A stretch of DNA of 64,000 nucleotides from Doris montereyensis (taxonomy: Eukaryota > Mollusca > Gastropoda > Nudibranchia > Dorididae): contig JAXRKP010000988.1 in the NCBI GenBank assembly GCA_037039925.1, positions 62,001 through 126,000 on the forward strand, read 5' to 3'. Position numbers and translations under genes: made by a program. Positions 1 to 52,692 of this stretch are shown here, piece after piece. Each line of letters opens with the position of its first letter. The first letter of the stretch is position 1. The notes beneath the pieces are model-generated. The model made no database searches. It was not told where the DNA came from and saw only the letters and a list, made by a program, of their open reading frames with translations.

Positions 1-117
1 TACAAAATTTAGTTTTTATGGATCTTGTTTCTTCCTATTCACTTATTGCTCTCCGAAGATTTTAGTTTTTAGTAAGATAGATCCAAGTCTGCGATGATGA
101 TTTTGATTTTAAACATA

Positions 118-126
118 TCGTCGTCG

Positions 127-159
<33 letters not shown>

Positions 160-183
160 GCATCATCATTATCATCATCATTG
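118..183. repeat. (TCA)n microsatellite
   Basis: A run of TCG then TCA triplets with a few interruptions. It lies at the left edge of the window, in sequence that is probably an upstream intron of NBAS. The serine-rich reading frame across it is a by-product of the repeat. Confidence 0.9.
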
Positions 184-391
184 TCTTTTCACCCTATACC
201 AGGGAACAGGCAACAAACTAGAAGTTACTATTTTGGCATTTCAGTTCGTCCTCTAGTCTTTCTATTTCTGGCGTAGTATTTCATGTCACACTCTTTTCAT
301 TTGCAAAGTTTACAACCTCCTTGTTAGTTTCATGAACAAATCGTACATGAACCTCCTTTCCTCAAATAATAGGATTATTCCTCACTAGTTC

Positions 392-395
<4 letters not shown>

Positions 396-448
<53 letters not shown>
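396..448. repeat. (CT)n microsatellite
   Basis: An almost uninterrupted CT dinucleotide run of about 50 bases. The sequence from 449 to 859 shows no exon that I can support. Confidence 0.95.
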
Positions 449-454
<6 letters not shown>

Positions 455-859
455 GGTTGTTCTTTCCTCAAATCATCCTCCTTTCCTCAAATTGTTCGTG
501 GCCTACCTTTATCCTCTGTGGGTCTCTGTCTCTGTGGGTTCACTGAAGAGCATGTCTTGTAGTACTGTCTAAGGTTTTCTGAGGGTGTGTCTATCCATCT
601 CCATTTTTTGCTGTCCTTTTTTTTTGTTTGTTTCTGGTTTTGTTAGGTAGGTTCTTTCCCAGAATGTTCATTTTCAATTTTATCTGACCACTGAATCCCG
701 CAGTATTTTCCTTTAAACATATACAGCTACGTCATTTCGATGTGATTGATCGACACACTCAAAAATATTATTCTTAATTGTATGCGTTTATTGTAGTGCG
801 TTGTGTTTGTGCAACACAATTGTGGTAAACGTCACATTATTGACATTTTCAAATTTCTC

Positions 860-1198
860 ATTTGCATGAACCTTGCTTAGTTTACATGAACCTTCATGAA
901 CCTTGTTGTTTACATGAACCTTTGTTAGTTTACATGAACCTTGTTAGTTTACATGAACTTGTTAGTTTACATGAACCTTCACATGAACCTTGTTAGTTTA
1001 AGGCGAACCTTATTAGGTTTACATGAACCTTCATGAACCTTGTTAGTTTATGAACCTTTGTTAGTTTACATGAACCTTGTTAGTTTACATGAACCTTGTT
1101 ATTTACATGAACCTGTTAGTTTACATGAACCTTATTATTTACATGAACCTTGTTAGTTTACATGAACCTTGTTAGTTTATATGAACCTTCATGAACCT
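860..1198. repeat. Minisatellite, ~19-bp unit
   Basis: Imperfect tandem copies of a unit close to TTTACATGAACCTTGTTAG, with frequent partial units such as CATGAACCTTCATGAACC. It runs straight into the long CT tract that follows, so the two form one compound locus. Confidence 0.9.
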
Positions 1199-2171
<973 letters not shown>

Positions 2172-2402
2172 ATTGTTCCTTGATGTCTAAATGTCTAATA
2201 ACTTTTCATCTAATTTTCAGTATACTTAAGTGACCGAAATGGTAGTTAAAAATAATTTTCCTCTGTGTAAAGGAAATATAATGGTCACTTTCAAACTGTC
2301 TTGTTCATAATGAATTACAATGCTGACTTGACAAATCCTGCCTCTTGATTTTCCTTGTCTCTTTTTGACATTTTTGTTCATTTTGGTTCAATCTAAATCC
2401 AG

Positions 2403-43618
<41,216 letters not shown>

Positions 43619-44150
43619 CATTTCCACGTTTATTGGGATCGCTGCTCTATGCGCTTTTACGTCCGCATGTGTTCCAAGTTGTTGACTTATGCTTTGTTTT
43701 AGTGGATCATTATCATGCATTGTGTGTAAAATCAAGATGCTTCCTTCATGTATGTGTGTATGTTATTATGGGCTCGCGTGCATACCCATATGCACAGAGA
43801 GAGAGAGAGAGAGAAAGGGGAGGGAGGGAGGGATGGACGGACGGACAGGAAGACAGACAAAGAGCATTCAAACAAGTAAACATAATATACATTCATACAC
43901 ACAGAAGTGGATGATGATATGACAACCAAACAGTCCTGTCTGTAAATGAAAAATGTAATGATCACAAAAGGCTAGTTGTTTATATGAAATAAGACAAAAA
44001 AAATCTTCATTGCAGGAAGTGGATGATTAGATGTGCTGCTGGTAGCTCCTGCTTCTTTGTCTTTTATTCTGCTGTTTCTTCCTCATTCACTCTGAGATCA
44101 ATACATATGGTGTACAGAGTAAATTTCAATAAATTTCTATCATGTGCAAT
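43619..44150 (+). other. Probable NBAS 3' UTR
   Basis: The sequence after the stop contains a short (GA)n (43796-43815) and a family D repeat. The first AATAAA is at 44128-44133, inside that repeat. No earlier strong poly(A) signal was found, so the 3' end is uncertain. Confidence 0.4.
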
Positions 44151-44525
44151 GATATTTGTGGTGCCAACGCTTTTATTCAAATTGTCTTCTTTGTGATATA
44201 TGCTAATGCAAATATCGACGATGAAAGTCGCAAACTGTATAGTATAAGTCCAATTGTGGATGTTTTGAGAAAATCAACGAAAAAGATGCTGTGCTTTTTA
44301 ATCAATTTCACAGACATACACAGTTTGCAAGTGTCAAAAACTAGACCCAATAGGGATACACGGATAGCTCACGATTATTATACAGGTTTCTATTGGTTCT
44401 TGGGCCACGGAATCCTAACTAGACGAAGCATAGGGGCTTCCTAATGTTAAAAAGCAACAACAAAAAAAGGTCTTACTAATTTTAGACTTACACAGTTTGC
44501 GGCTTTCACCATTGATATGTTAATG
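44030..44525 (+). repeat. Longer family D element with extension (copy 2 of 2)
   Basis: TGCTGGTAGCTCCTGCTTCT, TCACTCTGAGATCAATACAT and ATGGTGTACAGAG, then TAAGTCCAATTGTGGATG, TTGAGAAAATCAACGAAAAA, GTGTCAAAAACTAGACCCAA and TACAGGTTTCTATTGGTTCT. Collinear with 17400-18060. Confidence 0.78.
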
Positions 44526-45340
44526 CACATGTGCTTCATGAAAGCAGAAAGTGAATTCATGTGATGAGATTCAGCCCAACCTTAAGTAAAGTTAGTAGAA
44601 TGATGATGAGAAGTTACAAATATTCTCTTCTGTCTTTGTTTGTAGTCATTGACAGCTCTCGAGGTTCATCCTATATTCAGAAGGCTCTTTCCTTGTTTTA
44701 AGACAATCACAGGTTTTCTATTTATATGTTTGAAACTATTAGATACTTGACATTGATGTCTGTTCATGATTTATCCTATCTAGCTTATGTCATCTGAGTT
44801 ATCACTGATATTAATCTTATCTTGCCTATACAGACAGGGTGTATTTATTTATGTACTGTCTTCTGCTGTTTGCCATTTCAAATACAAAAGTATTTATGTC
44901 TCGCTTTGTATGATTTTCTATGAGTTGGTTTGGGTTTCATGTATCAGGGTACAGATATCTATATATATAAAGCTGACCGTCTCTAACTTTGACCGCTTAA
45001 CTCAGGAACCACTGCACCCACAACCTCCATATTTCGCATGTAGATTTCAAATAGTCTGCTTTACGTCCTTAAAGAATAAACTCTTGGATCAAATCGGTAT
45101 TTTTAATTGATTGGAAAAAGATTGTTTTGCCTGTAATCCACAAAACTTGTTCCTCATTCCTTCATTTCCGGTCATTAGATTTGCAATGAAAAGTCTGCCT
45201 AACCTAAGTATTGAATACTGTACTGGTATTTGAAATCACCCTGCACCCGACAACCTGTGAAGTACATCGTTGAAAAAAAAAGAATGTGGTAAAAGTGTAA
45301 TCATAATCATCATTGTAATCAGGCATGTTTGTAAGTATGT
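44526..45340. other. Intergenic, no gene seen
   Basis: AT-rich DNA. A stretch at 44965-45200 (ATATATATAAAGCTGACCGT, AACTCAGGAACCACTGCACC) looks like part of an unclassified dispersed element. The small reading frame at 44787-45110 has no recognisable family. Confidence 0.5.
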
Positions 45341-45346
45341 AAGTAT

Positions 45347-46188
45347 ATTAGGAATGCTCCACTAAAATTACTAGAGTAAAATATTTCTTTGTAACTGCTC
45401 CACTAAAATTACTATAGTAAAATAATTCTTTGTAACTGCTCCACTAAAATTACTAGAGTAAAACAATTCTTTGTAACTGGCTCACTAAAATTACTAGAGT
45501 AAAATAATTCTTTGTAACTGGCTCACTAAAATTACTAGAGTAAAACAATTCTTTGTAACTGGCTCACTAAAATTACTAGAGTAAAATAATTCTTTGTAAC
45601 TGCTCCACTAAAATTACTAGAGTAAAATAATTCTTTATAACTGGCTCACTAAAATTACTAGAGTTTAATAATTCTTTGTAACTGCTCCACTAAAATTACT
45701 AGAGTAAAACAATTCTTTGTAACTGGCTCACTAAAATTACTAGAGTAAAATAATTCTTTGTAACTGGCGCACTAAAATTACTAGAGTAAAATAATTCTTT
45801 GTAACTGGCTCACTAAAATTACTAGAATAAAACAATTCTTTGGAACTGGCTCACTAAAATTACTAAAGTAAAACAATTCTTTGTAACTGGCTCACCAAAA
45901 TTACTAAAGTAAAACAATTCTTTGTAACTGGCTCACTAAAATTACTAGAGTAAAACAATTCTTTGTAACTGGCTCACTAAAATTACTAAAGTAAAACAAT
46001 TCTTTGTAACTGGCTCACTGAAATTACTAAAGTAAAACAATTCTTTGTAACTGGCTCATTAAAATTACTAGAGTAAAACAATTCTTTGTAACTGGGTGAC
46101 TAAAATTACTAGAGTAAAATAATTCTTTGTAACTGGCTCACTAAAGTTACTAGAGTAAAACAATTCTTTGTAACTGGCTCACTAACAG
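45347..46188. repeat. Minisatellite, 41-bp unit, ~20 copies
   Basis: Very regular units of GGCTCACTAAAATTACTAGA then GTAAAATAATTCTTTGTAAC and T. Point variants (CTCCAC for GGCTCAC, AAACAA for AAATAA) recur in patterns that would allow repeat typing. Confidence 0.97.
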
Positions 46189-46546
46189 AAATACATGAAT
46201 ACCCAAAATTGAACAAATGTCAAGTTCTGGCTCCTTTTTAAATTTTCTTTGTTTTGAGGACATATATTATGTAGACAATTTCCCTCGACAGAGACACAGT
46301 GCACAACTAGATACATGTTTTAGAAAGAGAAGCGCAAAAATATACATATGTTAATTGATGAAAAATAGAATGTGTCATGACAGTATTTAAGGTTGTCTGA
46401 GTTGTATGCAGTTGATAATGCTTGGCTCTTGCTCTTATAAACACAATTGACAAACAGCTACTCTATCATGTACTAACTGCATGCGATTAAATGAAATCAA
46501 CAACCCATATTAAAACACACAATCCATTGGGTATATGGTCTGCATC

Positions 46547-47018
46547 CCATCTTCATTTAAGTGGGTCATGCCGTAAAACAGGCCCCATCTTCATTTAAGT
46601 GGGTCATGCCGTAAAACACATCCCATCTTCATTTAAGTGGGTCATGCCGTAAAACAGGCCCCATCTTCATTTAAGTGGGTCATGCCGTAAAACACATCCC
46701 ATCTTCATTTAAGTGGGTCATGCCGTAAAACACATCCCATCTTCATTTAAGTGGGTCATGCCGTAAAACACATCCCATCTTCATTTAAGTGGGTCATGCC
46801 ATAAAACACATCCCATGTTCATTTAAATGGGTCATGCCGTAAAACAGGCCCCATCTTCATTTAAGTGGGTCATGCCATAAAACACGCCCCATCTTCATTT
46901 AAGTGGGTCATGCCATAAAACACGTCCCATGTTCATTTAAGTGGGTCATGCTGTAAAACAGGCCCCATCTTCATTTAAGTGGGTCATGCCGTAAAACACG
47001 CCCCATCTTCATTTAAGT
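46547..47018. repeat. Minisatellite, 38-bp unit, ~12 copies
   Basis: Units of CCATCTTCATTTAAGTGGGT then CATGCCGTAAAACACATC, with GGCC/CATC/CGTC variants at the junction. Confidence 0.97.
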
Positions 47019-47039
47019 AACTCACAGTTACAATAATTT

Positions 47040-47335
47040 TATGCGTTCCATCAAGGTTGTTGCAGTCTATACAGCCAAAGCTTATCCTGGTTTCTACCTG
47101 GCAGTGCGACACAGGTGATAATAATCACCTTCTGGACAGGACACTAGTGTGACACAGGGTTTTAGTCCCAAGCTAGTGCTTGTACTCATTTACACCTGAG
47201 TCGAATGGAGAACATACAAGTTAAGTCTCTTTCCCAAAGAACACATAGTCAGAACTAGCTTTGCTAGGATTGGAACCCGGGACCTCATGATCCTTAGTCT
47301 GGCAGCCTTGCCACTCGGCCACTGACACAACATGA
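47040..47335 (-). mobile_element. SINE family B, antisense copy (near full length)
   Basis: GTTCCATCAAGGTTGTTGCA, AAGCTTATCCTGGTTTCTAC, TCTGGACAGGACACTAGTGT, CTCTTTCCCAAAGAACACAT, then the reversed head GCTAGGATTGGAACCCGGGA, CCTCATGATCC and GCCACTCGGCCACTGACAC. Confidence 0.88.
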
Positions 47336-47999
47336 TAATACTAGTCCAAATTCATTTATATGGAGATCCCAAAATATTACTTTGGGTCTGAAATGAAGAA
47401 GTCAGTCACACCTGAGTCAATTAACGAAAGCCCCAGCTAAGCTTTTTGCCTAATGGTGTGATTTAAAACAAATAATTGTTTTGATAACCTTGTGACCTTT
47501 TTTTAAATCTTTTCCTGAATTAACCATACTAGATTTGATCATAGAGGTTAATAGACTAATATATTGTTTCATCAGTCTTTCACGCATTTTACACGACTTT
47601 TAATTTTCGGAGGATTTCATTATGTATTACATGATGATAACTCAATTTGCGAAATCTTCATAATAATTATCTGTTAAATGATTGACTTTATGCCATTATT
47701 GACTCCTTAATGAATACATTAGTGAATGATTGAACCAAAGTGTCATGCTTTGCCCATGATTGATTTTTCTTGTCAAATGCCTATAGTGTTATTTCTGTTG
47801 ATGCACTTTGTGAATCCACAATAAACAATTGGAAAAGGGAGACATTCTGTAGAAATATTATTATTTCTGCTTTTGTTTTGTTTTTTATTCCTTTAAAATT
47901 ATTTCTTTTGTGCCATCAAGAAGTTGAGCTGACCTCTTTAGAACTGTTGCGCTCTGTATTTGATCAAACAAGAAAAAGAAAACAAACAGGAATAACAAT
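47336..47999. other. Intergenic, no gene seen
   Basis: AT-rich unique-looking sequence. A weak open stretch at 47770-48030 has no recognisable family and runs into the SINE C copy. Confidence 0.5.
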
Positions 48000-48345
48000 G
48001 AAACGTTGTGGTGAAACCGTTGTGTTGTGAATTTTTAATCACGAAAACACTGGTTCAAAACCCATGGCTGGGTTTTTTTTTTCACAACTATATTGTACTC
48101 TTAGGAAAGGTACTTCACTATGCTTTGCTTTCCTCACTTGACTCAGGTGTCAATGAGTACCCAGCTATGAGAAGAGTACATTAATGTCTGTGTGTTAGTA
48201 CAAAGTGCTAACAGGCTGCATGCAATACTGTATGCTCCCCAGGGAGTTGAGAAGGACTTTGAAAGAAATTGCCTGCCAGGTACAAATGATGAACAGTCGG
48301 TGAGCCTGCACTTGTGCGGGGATACGGATTGTAAATCGTTCTTTG
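48000..48345 (+). mobile_element. SINE family C, sense copy
   Basis: AACGTTGTGGTGAAACCG, TGGTTCAAAACCCATGGCTG, TTTCCTCACTTGACTCAGGT, GAGTACCCAGCTATGAGAAG and TGAGCCTGCACTTGTGCGGG, collinear with 9860-10215. Confidence 0.82.
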
Positions 48346-48477
48346 TTTTTATTTCAATTGTATTATTAAGAAAGTGCTTCTATTACACAGAACCACTGAG
48401 ATGTATTTACAATTACAATAGATCTTATTAAAAATTTGTTTATTTCAAAATTTCTACAATTTTTCCTACTTGACTTG

Positions 48478-48785
48478 ATCTGATTTTACGACATCCACAA
48501 CTAAAGTGATCTCGGGAGTCATGGTAAGATTTTAAGTTTTGCCCAGACTGCCCTGTAAACAGCCAAGGGATTTTTAGCATGCACAGAGTGTTGTGATCTG
48601 CATACAGGACCTCCTTGTTATTGTCTATCTCCAATAGGACTAGGTGTCGATCCACCTACCTGGACCGGGGGAGTAGGTTTTACCTCGAAAAAAAACTAGA
48701 GAAATGTTTTCAGCCTGCCGGGGCTTATACCCGACCGATTAGTTGAAAGGCCTGCACCTTGCCTTGGGACTACCGAGCGACACCC
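48478..48785 (-). mobile_element. SINE family A, antisense copy
   Basis: CATCCACAACTAAAGTGATC, TGCACAGAGTGTTGTGATCT, GTCGATCCACCTACCTGGAC, AAAGGCCTGCACCTTGCCTT and GGGACTACCGAG, the reverse of family A. Confidence 0.87.
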
Positions 48786-48847
48786 CCCTATCCCAACTTT
48801 ACCCCTGTTATTGTTCATGCAACAATATCATCGCCACCAACAAAAGA

Positions 48848-49515
48848 ACAACTACTACTACTACTACTGCTGCAATGACTGCTATTACCACTACTACCTC
48901 TGCTACTACAACTACTACTACTTCTGCTACTACAACTACTACTACTTCTACTACTACAACTTCTGCTACTACAACTACTGCTACTTCTGCTACTACAACT
49001 ACTGATGTAAATAAAGACAAACAGTGAGGCAAAGGGCATGTCGGAAGTGAAGGTAATTACATAAGATAACATGAAAGCCCCATAGGAACAAAGACGAGAG
49101 AAATACAAGGAATAGACAGAAAAAAATCCTGGCCACCATGGTGATCGAGCCCGTGACCTCTGCTCGGTTGGTAGTACGCTTTCTTTTCATGGCGAGGCAA
49201 TGGGTGCCGACACAGAGGTCGCGGGTTCGATCCCCATGGTGGTCAGGATGTTTTCTGTCTATTCCTTTGTATGTGTCTTGTCTTTGTTCCTATGGGGCTT
49301 TCGTATCATCTTTTGTCATTACCTTCACTTACAACTGCTGATGCTATTACTACTAATACTAATACTACTATTTCTAATATTACTACTACTACTGATACTA
49401 GTACTTCTAATATTACTACTACTACTGCTACTTCTAATATTACTACTACTACTACTACTATTTCTAATACTACTACTTCTACTTCCACCACTGCGACGAC
49501 AAATATAGACTACTA
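48848..49515. repeat. Fold-back: (ACT)n - arm - tRNA-like core - arm - (ACT)n
   Basis: Two ACT-rich microsatellites (48848-49006 and 49345-49515) bracket inverted arms. The left arm (about 49036-49145) carries AGGTAATTACATAAGATAAC, AAAGCCCCATAGGAACAAAG and CAAGGAATAGACAGAAAA. The right arm (about 49235-49335) carries TTTTCTGTCTATTCCTTTG, CTTTGTTCCTATGGGGCTTT and TTTTGTCATTACCT. Two copies of one tRNA-derived SINE in head-to-head orientation would give this layout. Confidence 0.82.
49155..49247 (+). other. tRNA-like core with A and B boxes
   Basis: TGCTCGGTTGGTAGTACGC resembles a tRNA D-arm/A box, and GCGGGTTCGATCCCCATGG carries a perfect B box (GGTTCGATCCC). The cloverleaf is not complete and the region is flanked by inverted SINE body, so I call it a tRNA-derived promoter, not a functional tRNA. 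A matching reversed B box (GATCGAGCCCGTGACC) lies in the left arm. Confidence 0.6.
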
Positions 49516-49539
49516 CTACTACCACTAAGAATAAAAATA

Positions 49540-49609
49540 ATAGTAACAATAATAATATGATGATGATGCTGATGCTACTGAAAATGATATAATAATAGTA
49601 ATAATAACA

Positions 49610-49670
<61 letters not shown>
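49540..49670. repeat. (ATA/ATG)n microsatellite
   Basis: GATGATGATGCTGATGCT, then about 75 bases of AAT triplets. Just after it the sequence changes to a more complex, GC-richer stretch. Confidence 0.93.
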
Positions 49671-49673
<3 letters not shown>

Positions 49674-49803
49674 CTTCGGTTTGGTTGCTGAGCAGGCCAG
49701 GCGTGGGTGGCTTTTGAGCTCAAGGTTATTTTATGATATCAGGTTTCTTTTGTTGTTAAAGCGACATCAAGATGCCAGTTAGCGGATTGCCGACAATGCT
49801 GGA

Positions 49804-50451
49804 ATGTCTTATCAACAGCATTTTAGAGTAATCTCACCTATCCTCATTAAAAGTGACTGGAAATGGCGCACTACTCTCGTCCTTCATTTTGATGGCAATT
49901 GGCATGGCGATGGACGACATGAGTGTGCCAGTGAGTCATCATTCGACTCTTGCCAGCTTCAGACGAAAGTCACCGAGCCAAATAAGGCGAGACCAACGGA
50001 GATAGCAACAACATCTACCAACACGGACTTCATTGAAAACGAACAAACTGCAAGTGCTGACATTCAAGGAACAAACAACAACAATATGAAGTCAACCCAG
50101 AGCCAGGACAGTGCTATACACTCATTCATTGTGTCAACTATAACATCGCCTCTTGACGACACATCTACGAACACAGACTTTATTGAAAACAAAGAAACCG
50201 CAAGTGTTGACATTCAACAAACGAACAACAATAATACGGAGTCAACCCAGAGTCAGGACAGTGCTATCCATTCATTCAGTATTCAGTGTGGCACCATAAC
50301 ATCGCCGCTTGATGACACCATTTTTGTCGAAAACACAACCAGTGAATCAAACGACATAAACGACACGGAGACAGAAGCTAAACACAACGAGAACATAGAT
50401 CTACACCTAGGAAATCTCAGTACAGGTTGTCCCAGATCTACACCTTCCTGA
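49804..50451 (+). CDS. Unrecognised 215-codon ORF with a tandem 50-residue repeat
   Basis: An open frame from an ATG at 49807 or upstream to TGA at 50449-50451. The first ~45 residues (RVISPILIKSDWKWRTTLVL, HFDGNWHGDGRHE) look structured. The rest is hydrophilic, rich in Ser, Thr, Asn, Asp and Glu, with two 50-residue copies: TSTNTDFIENEQTASADIQ..STQSQDSAIHSF..TITSPLDD (DNA 50011-50160 and 50161-50316). It is the only sizeable frame in the intergenic region not explained by simple repeats, and codon-position differences between the copies look mild. No family recognised. It could be a novel gene, an exon of one, or part of an unknown mobile element. Confidence 0.38.
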   Translation: MSYQQHFRVISPILIKSDWKWRTTLVLHFDGNWHGDGRHECASESSFDSCQLQTKVTEPNKARPTEIATTSTNTDFIENEQTASADIQGTNNNNMKSTQSQDSAIHSFIVSTITSPLDDTSTNTDFIENKETASVDIQQTNNNNTESTQSQDSAIHSFSIQCGTITSPLDDTIFVENTTSESNDINDTETEAKHNENIDLHLGNLSTGCPRSTPS

Positions 50452-50572
50452 CACATCTATCACACCTGACAGTAGACAGCGAGAACATAGATCTACACCT
50501 AGGAAATCTCAGTACAGGTAGTCCCAGACCTACACCTTCCTGACACATCTATCACGCCAGACAGTAGACAGC
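50389..50572. repeat. 92-bp tandem duplication at the ORF end
   Basis: GAGAACATAGATCTACACCT..GTCCCAGATCTACACCTTCC..GACAGTAGACAGC occurs twice, at 50389-50480 and 50481-50572, with few differences. Ninety-two is not a multiple of three, so the second copy is out of frame with the first. Confidence 0.92.
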
Positions 50573-50619
50573 AAGGATGATGAAAAAAAAAACCAAGCAC
50601 ATGTGATGAAAACTCAATC

Positions 50620-50751
50620 ATGGAAAATCAACAGGCTGGTAACAGTAATCACGCACGCCTCGCTGACATGATCGAGGACCTGGACTGTGATAAAATAAGC
50701 GCTGAGATATCAAAAATCGGAAAAGACACAGGAATGCATATTACACAGTGA
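50620..50751 (+). CDS. Small ORF, 43 codons, downstream of the repeat-containing ORF
   Basis: MENQQAGNSNHARLADMIED then LDCDKISAEISKIGKDTGMH and ITQ, with balanced, protein-like composition. It may be the displaced continuation of the 215-codon frame after the 92-bp duplication. No family recognised. It is short enough to be chance. Confidence 0.22.
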   Translation: MENQQAGNSNHARLADMIEDLDCDKISAEISKIGKDTGMHITQ

Positions 50752-51300
50752 GATCGCAACAATGACTATTTAAAGCTCTTGTAAGACAAATTTCAAGGGA
50801 CACGTTCTATTCTTGCAGAGACTGATGATCTCCTTATTGAGTATTAAATTTTATCGTCAAGGACAGTACAGACGACAGCCCTTATATGAAAATGTGACAA
50901 CGCCATCTGCGTAATTGGTATGATGACAAGATCCTCTATTTTGGAGGACTGCGGCTACGGAGAACACGGGCAGAATATTCTGACATTACTGCCCCATTTT
51001 AAACATCTGATCTTCAAAACATTGAATCTATAAAGCACAGTAAAGACAAAACAAGTTCTGGAGCCCATGACGTATACTGTATATATATTATGCCTACTTT
51101 TCAAGTTAACTTTCTCTATCTTTTGTAATTCTAATATGATGATCTTCCAGAGTTTGATTGCTGATTCCTGATGGAAGTCATTTTCTGTTTGCCCTTTATT
51201 TGCCTTTGATAATGTTTGAAGAATTATTATAATAATATCATTTTCACAATGAACACATGGCCAGTTGAAATTTAAGCTCTTCATGACATAGTGTGTTAAT
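50752..51300. other. Intergenic, no gene seen
   Basis: Moderately AT-rich sequence with no supported exon; small frames on the - strand (50955-51284) are unremarkable. Confidence 0.5.
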
Positions 51301-51339
51301 TAAATTTGTTAAATAAAATAATAATTAAAAAAATAAAAT

Positions 51340-51437
51340 AAAAAGTAAAAATATATATATATATAAAATGAATAATAAAAATGATGATAGCAATCATAAT
51401 TGCAATGATAATAATAACAACAATAACAATGATGACG

Positions 51438-51508
<71 letters not shown>

Positions 51509-51535
51509 TATAATGATGGAAGTAATAATAATAAT
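51340..51535. repeat. (AAT)n microsatellite with (TA)n edge
   Basis: ATATATATATATA, then AATGATGATAG-type mixed triplets and about 75 bases of pure AAT. A weaker AAT patch follows at 51765-51825. Confidence 0.95.
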
Positions 51536-51839
51536 AATGCACATTTATATTGCACCAACATCTCACATATATAGAGCTCTAAGCACATTACAAGAAAGAA
51601 AAAATATAATATTACTTACTTCTACACACACAAAACCACACAGAAAAATACAAAAACGGGTTTAAAATTACATTGTTAAATGATACATGATACATACCAG
51701 AGACAAAAAAAAAGCTTTTAAATAAATGTTTTCTTCAAGAACAATGATGATAGCGACCAGAATTGCAATGATAATAACACCATCACAACAAGAATAATAA
51801 TAATGATGATAATGATAATAATAATAATTTACTTTCTTG

Positions 51840-52115
51840 CATAGGACGTGACGCCCTCTTGCGACCCAAATACACGCATAGTTCCTCCATTTTGCTTTAG
51901 ATAGTGCCCTTCTCTCCGCTGTTACGAGTGGAATGCCGCACTGCTCCCTGATGTTGTCGGACCATCTTTGGGGTGGGCGTCCTCTTGGTCTTGGGTTCGT
52001 GAAATATTGCTTATACTAGCTGGCATTGATGCTTGTTTGTGATTTACCCCTGAAAGCATGTCCCAACCAACGAAATCTCTATTCACCACCACATTCTCGA
52101 TTGTTTCGGTCATGT
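51840..52115 (-). mobile_element. LINE C-terminal fragment, antisense
   Basis: On the - strand the frame gives FRWLGHAFR (the usual RWLGHxLRM), then PRPRGRPPQRWSDNIREQCG and ALSKAKWRNYACIW, the order seen at the ORF2 C-terminus of several non-LTR retrotransposons. One stop and one shift interrupt it. Confidence 0.78.
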
Positions 52116-52147
52116 TGATAAGAATAATTGATATTGGTGATAAGGAT

Positions 52148-52322
<175 letters not shown>

Positions 52323-52566
52323 GGGGGGGACGGGGGGCTTGTTTTTTGCAGTGGTCTATTTCTATGTAAATATTGTCCTGACCCTTACTTTGCTTTTTAA
52401 GACATTAATTGTGAAACAACAGAAAAAAAGTGCCCAAAGGTGACAATAACGATTTGATTTTAACTCCTCTTGGATGTATTTTTGTCGCTGATTTTATTTT
52501 GTCTATATGACCTTTGACTTCTACGTTGACCAACTCACCGGATGTTGTTGTTGATTCCACGTTGGC

Positions 52567-52577
52567 TGCGCATGCGT
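52567..52577. promoter_or_regulatory. NRF1-like palindrome at the COPE 5' end
   Basis: TGCGCATGCGT lies 20 bases upstream of the COPE ATG and matches the core of the NRF1/EWG site (TGCGCATGCGCA), which is typical of TATA-less housekeeping promoters. No TATA box was seen. Transcription probably starts close by, giving a short 5' UTR. Confidence 0.55.
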
Positions 52578-52596
52578 AAATCAGCAGACAGCAAAC

Positions 52597-52692
52597 ATGG
52601 CGAATCAAGGAATAGACTTGCTTTTTGACATCAGGACCGCTTTTTTGACGGGCAATTACCAACAGTGCATTAATGATGCCCCGAAATTAAAT
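52597..52692 (+). CDS. COPE: COPE exon 1 (start codon)
   Basis: ATG at 52597 in the context GCAAACATGG. It encodes MANQGIDLLFDIRTAFLTGN then YQQCINDAPKLN (32 codons), with donor AAAT|GTATGT. The human protein has [20 protein letters not shown]. Open. Confidence 0.95.

Noticed and set aside
43633..43922. Overlapping ORFs just after the NBAS stop
   Set aside because: They depend on a short GA repeat and lie in the 3' UTR; no similarity.
49155..49247. Functional tRNA gene
   Set aside because: The A and B boxes are good, but no complete cloverleaf or paired acceptor stem fits, and the sequence continues into a SINE body.
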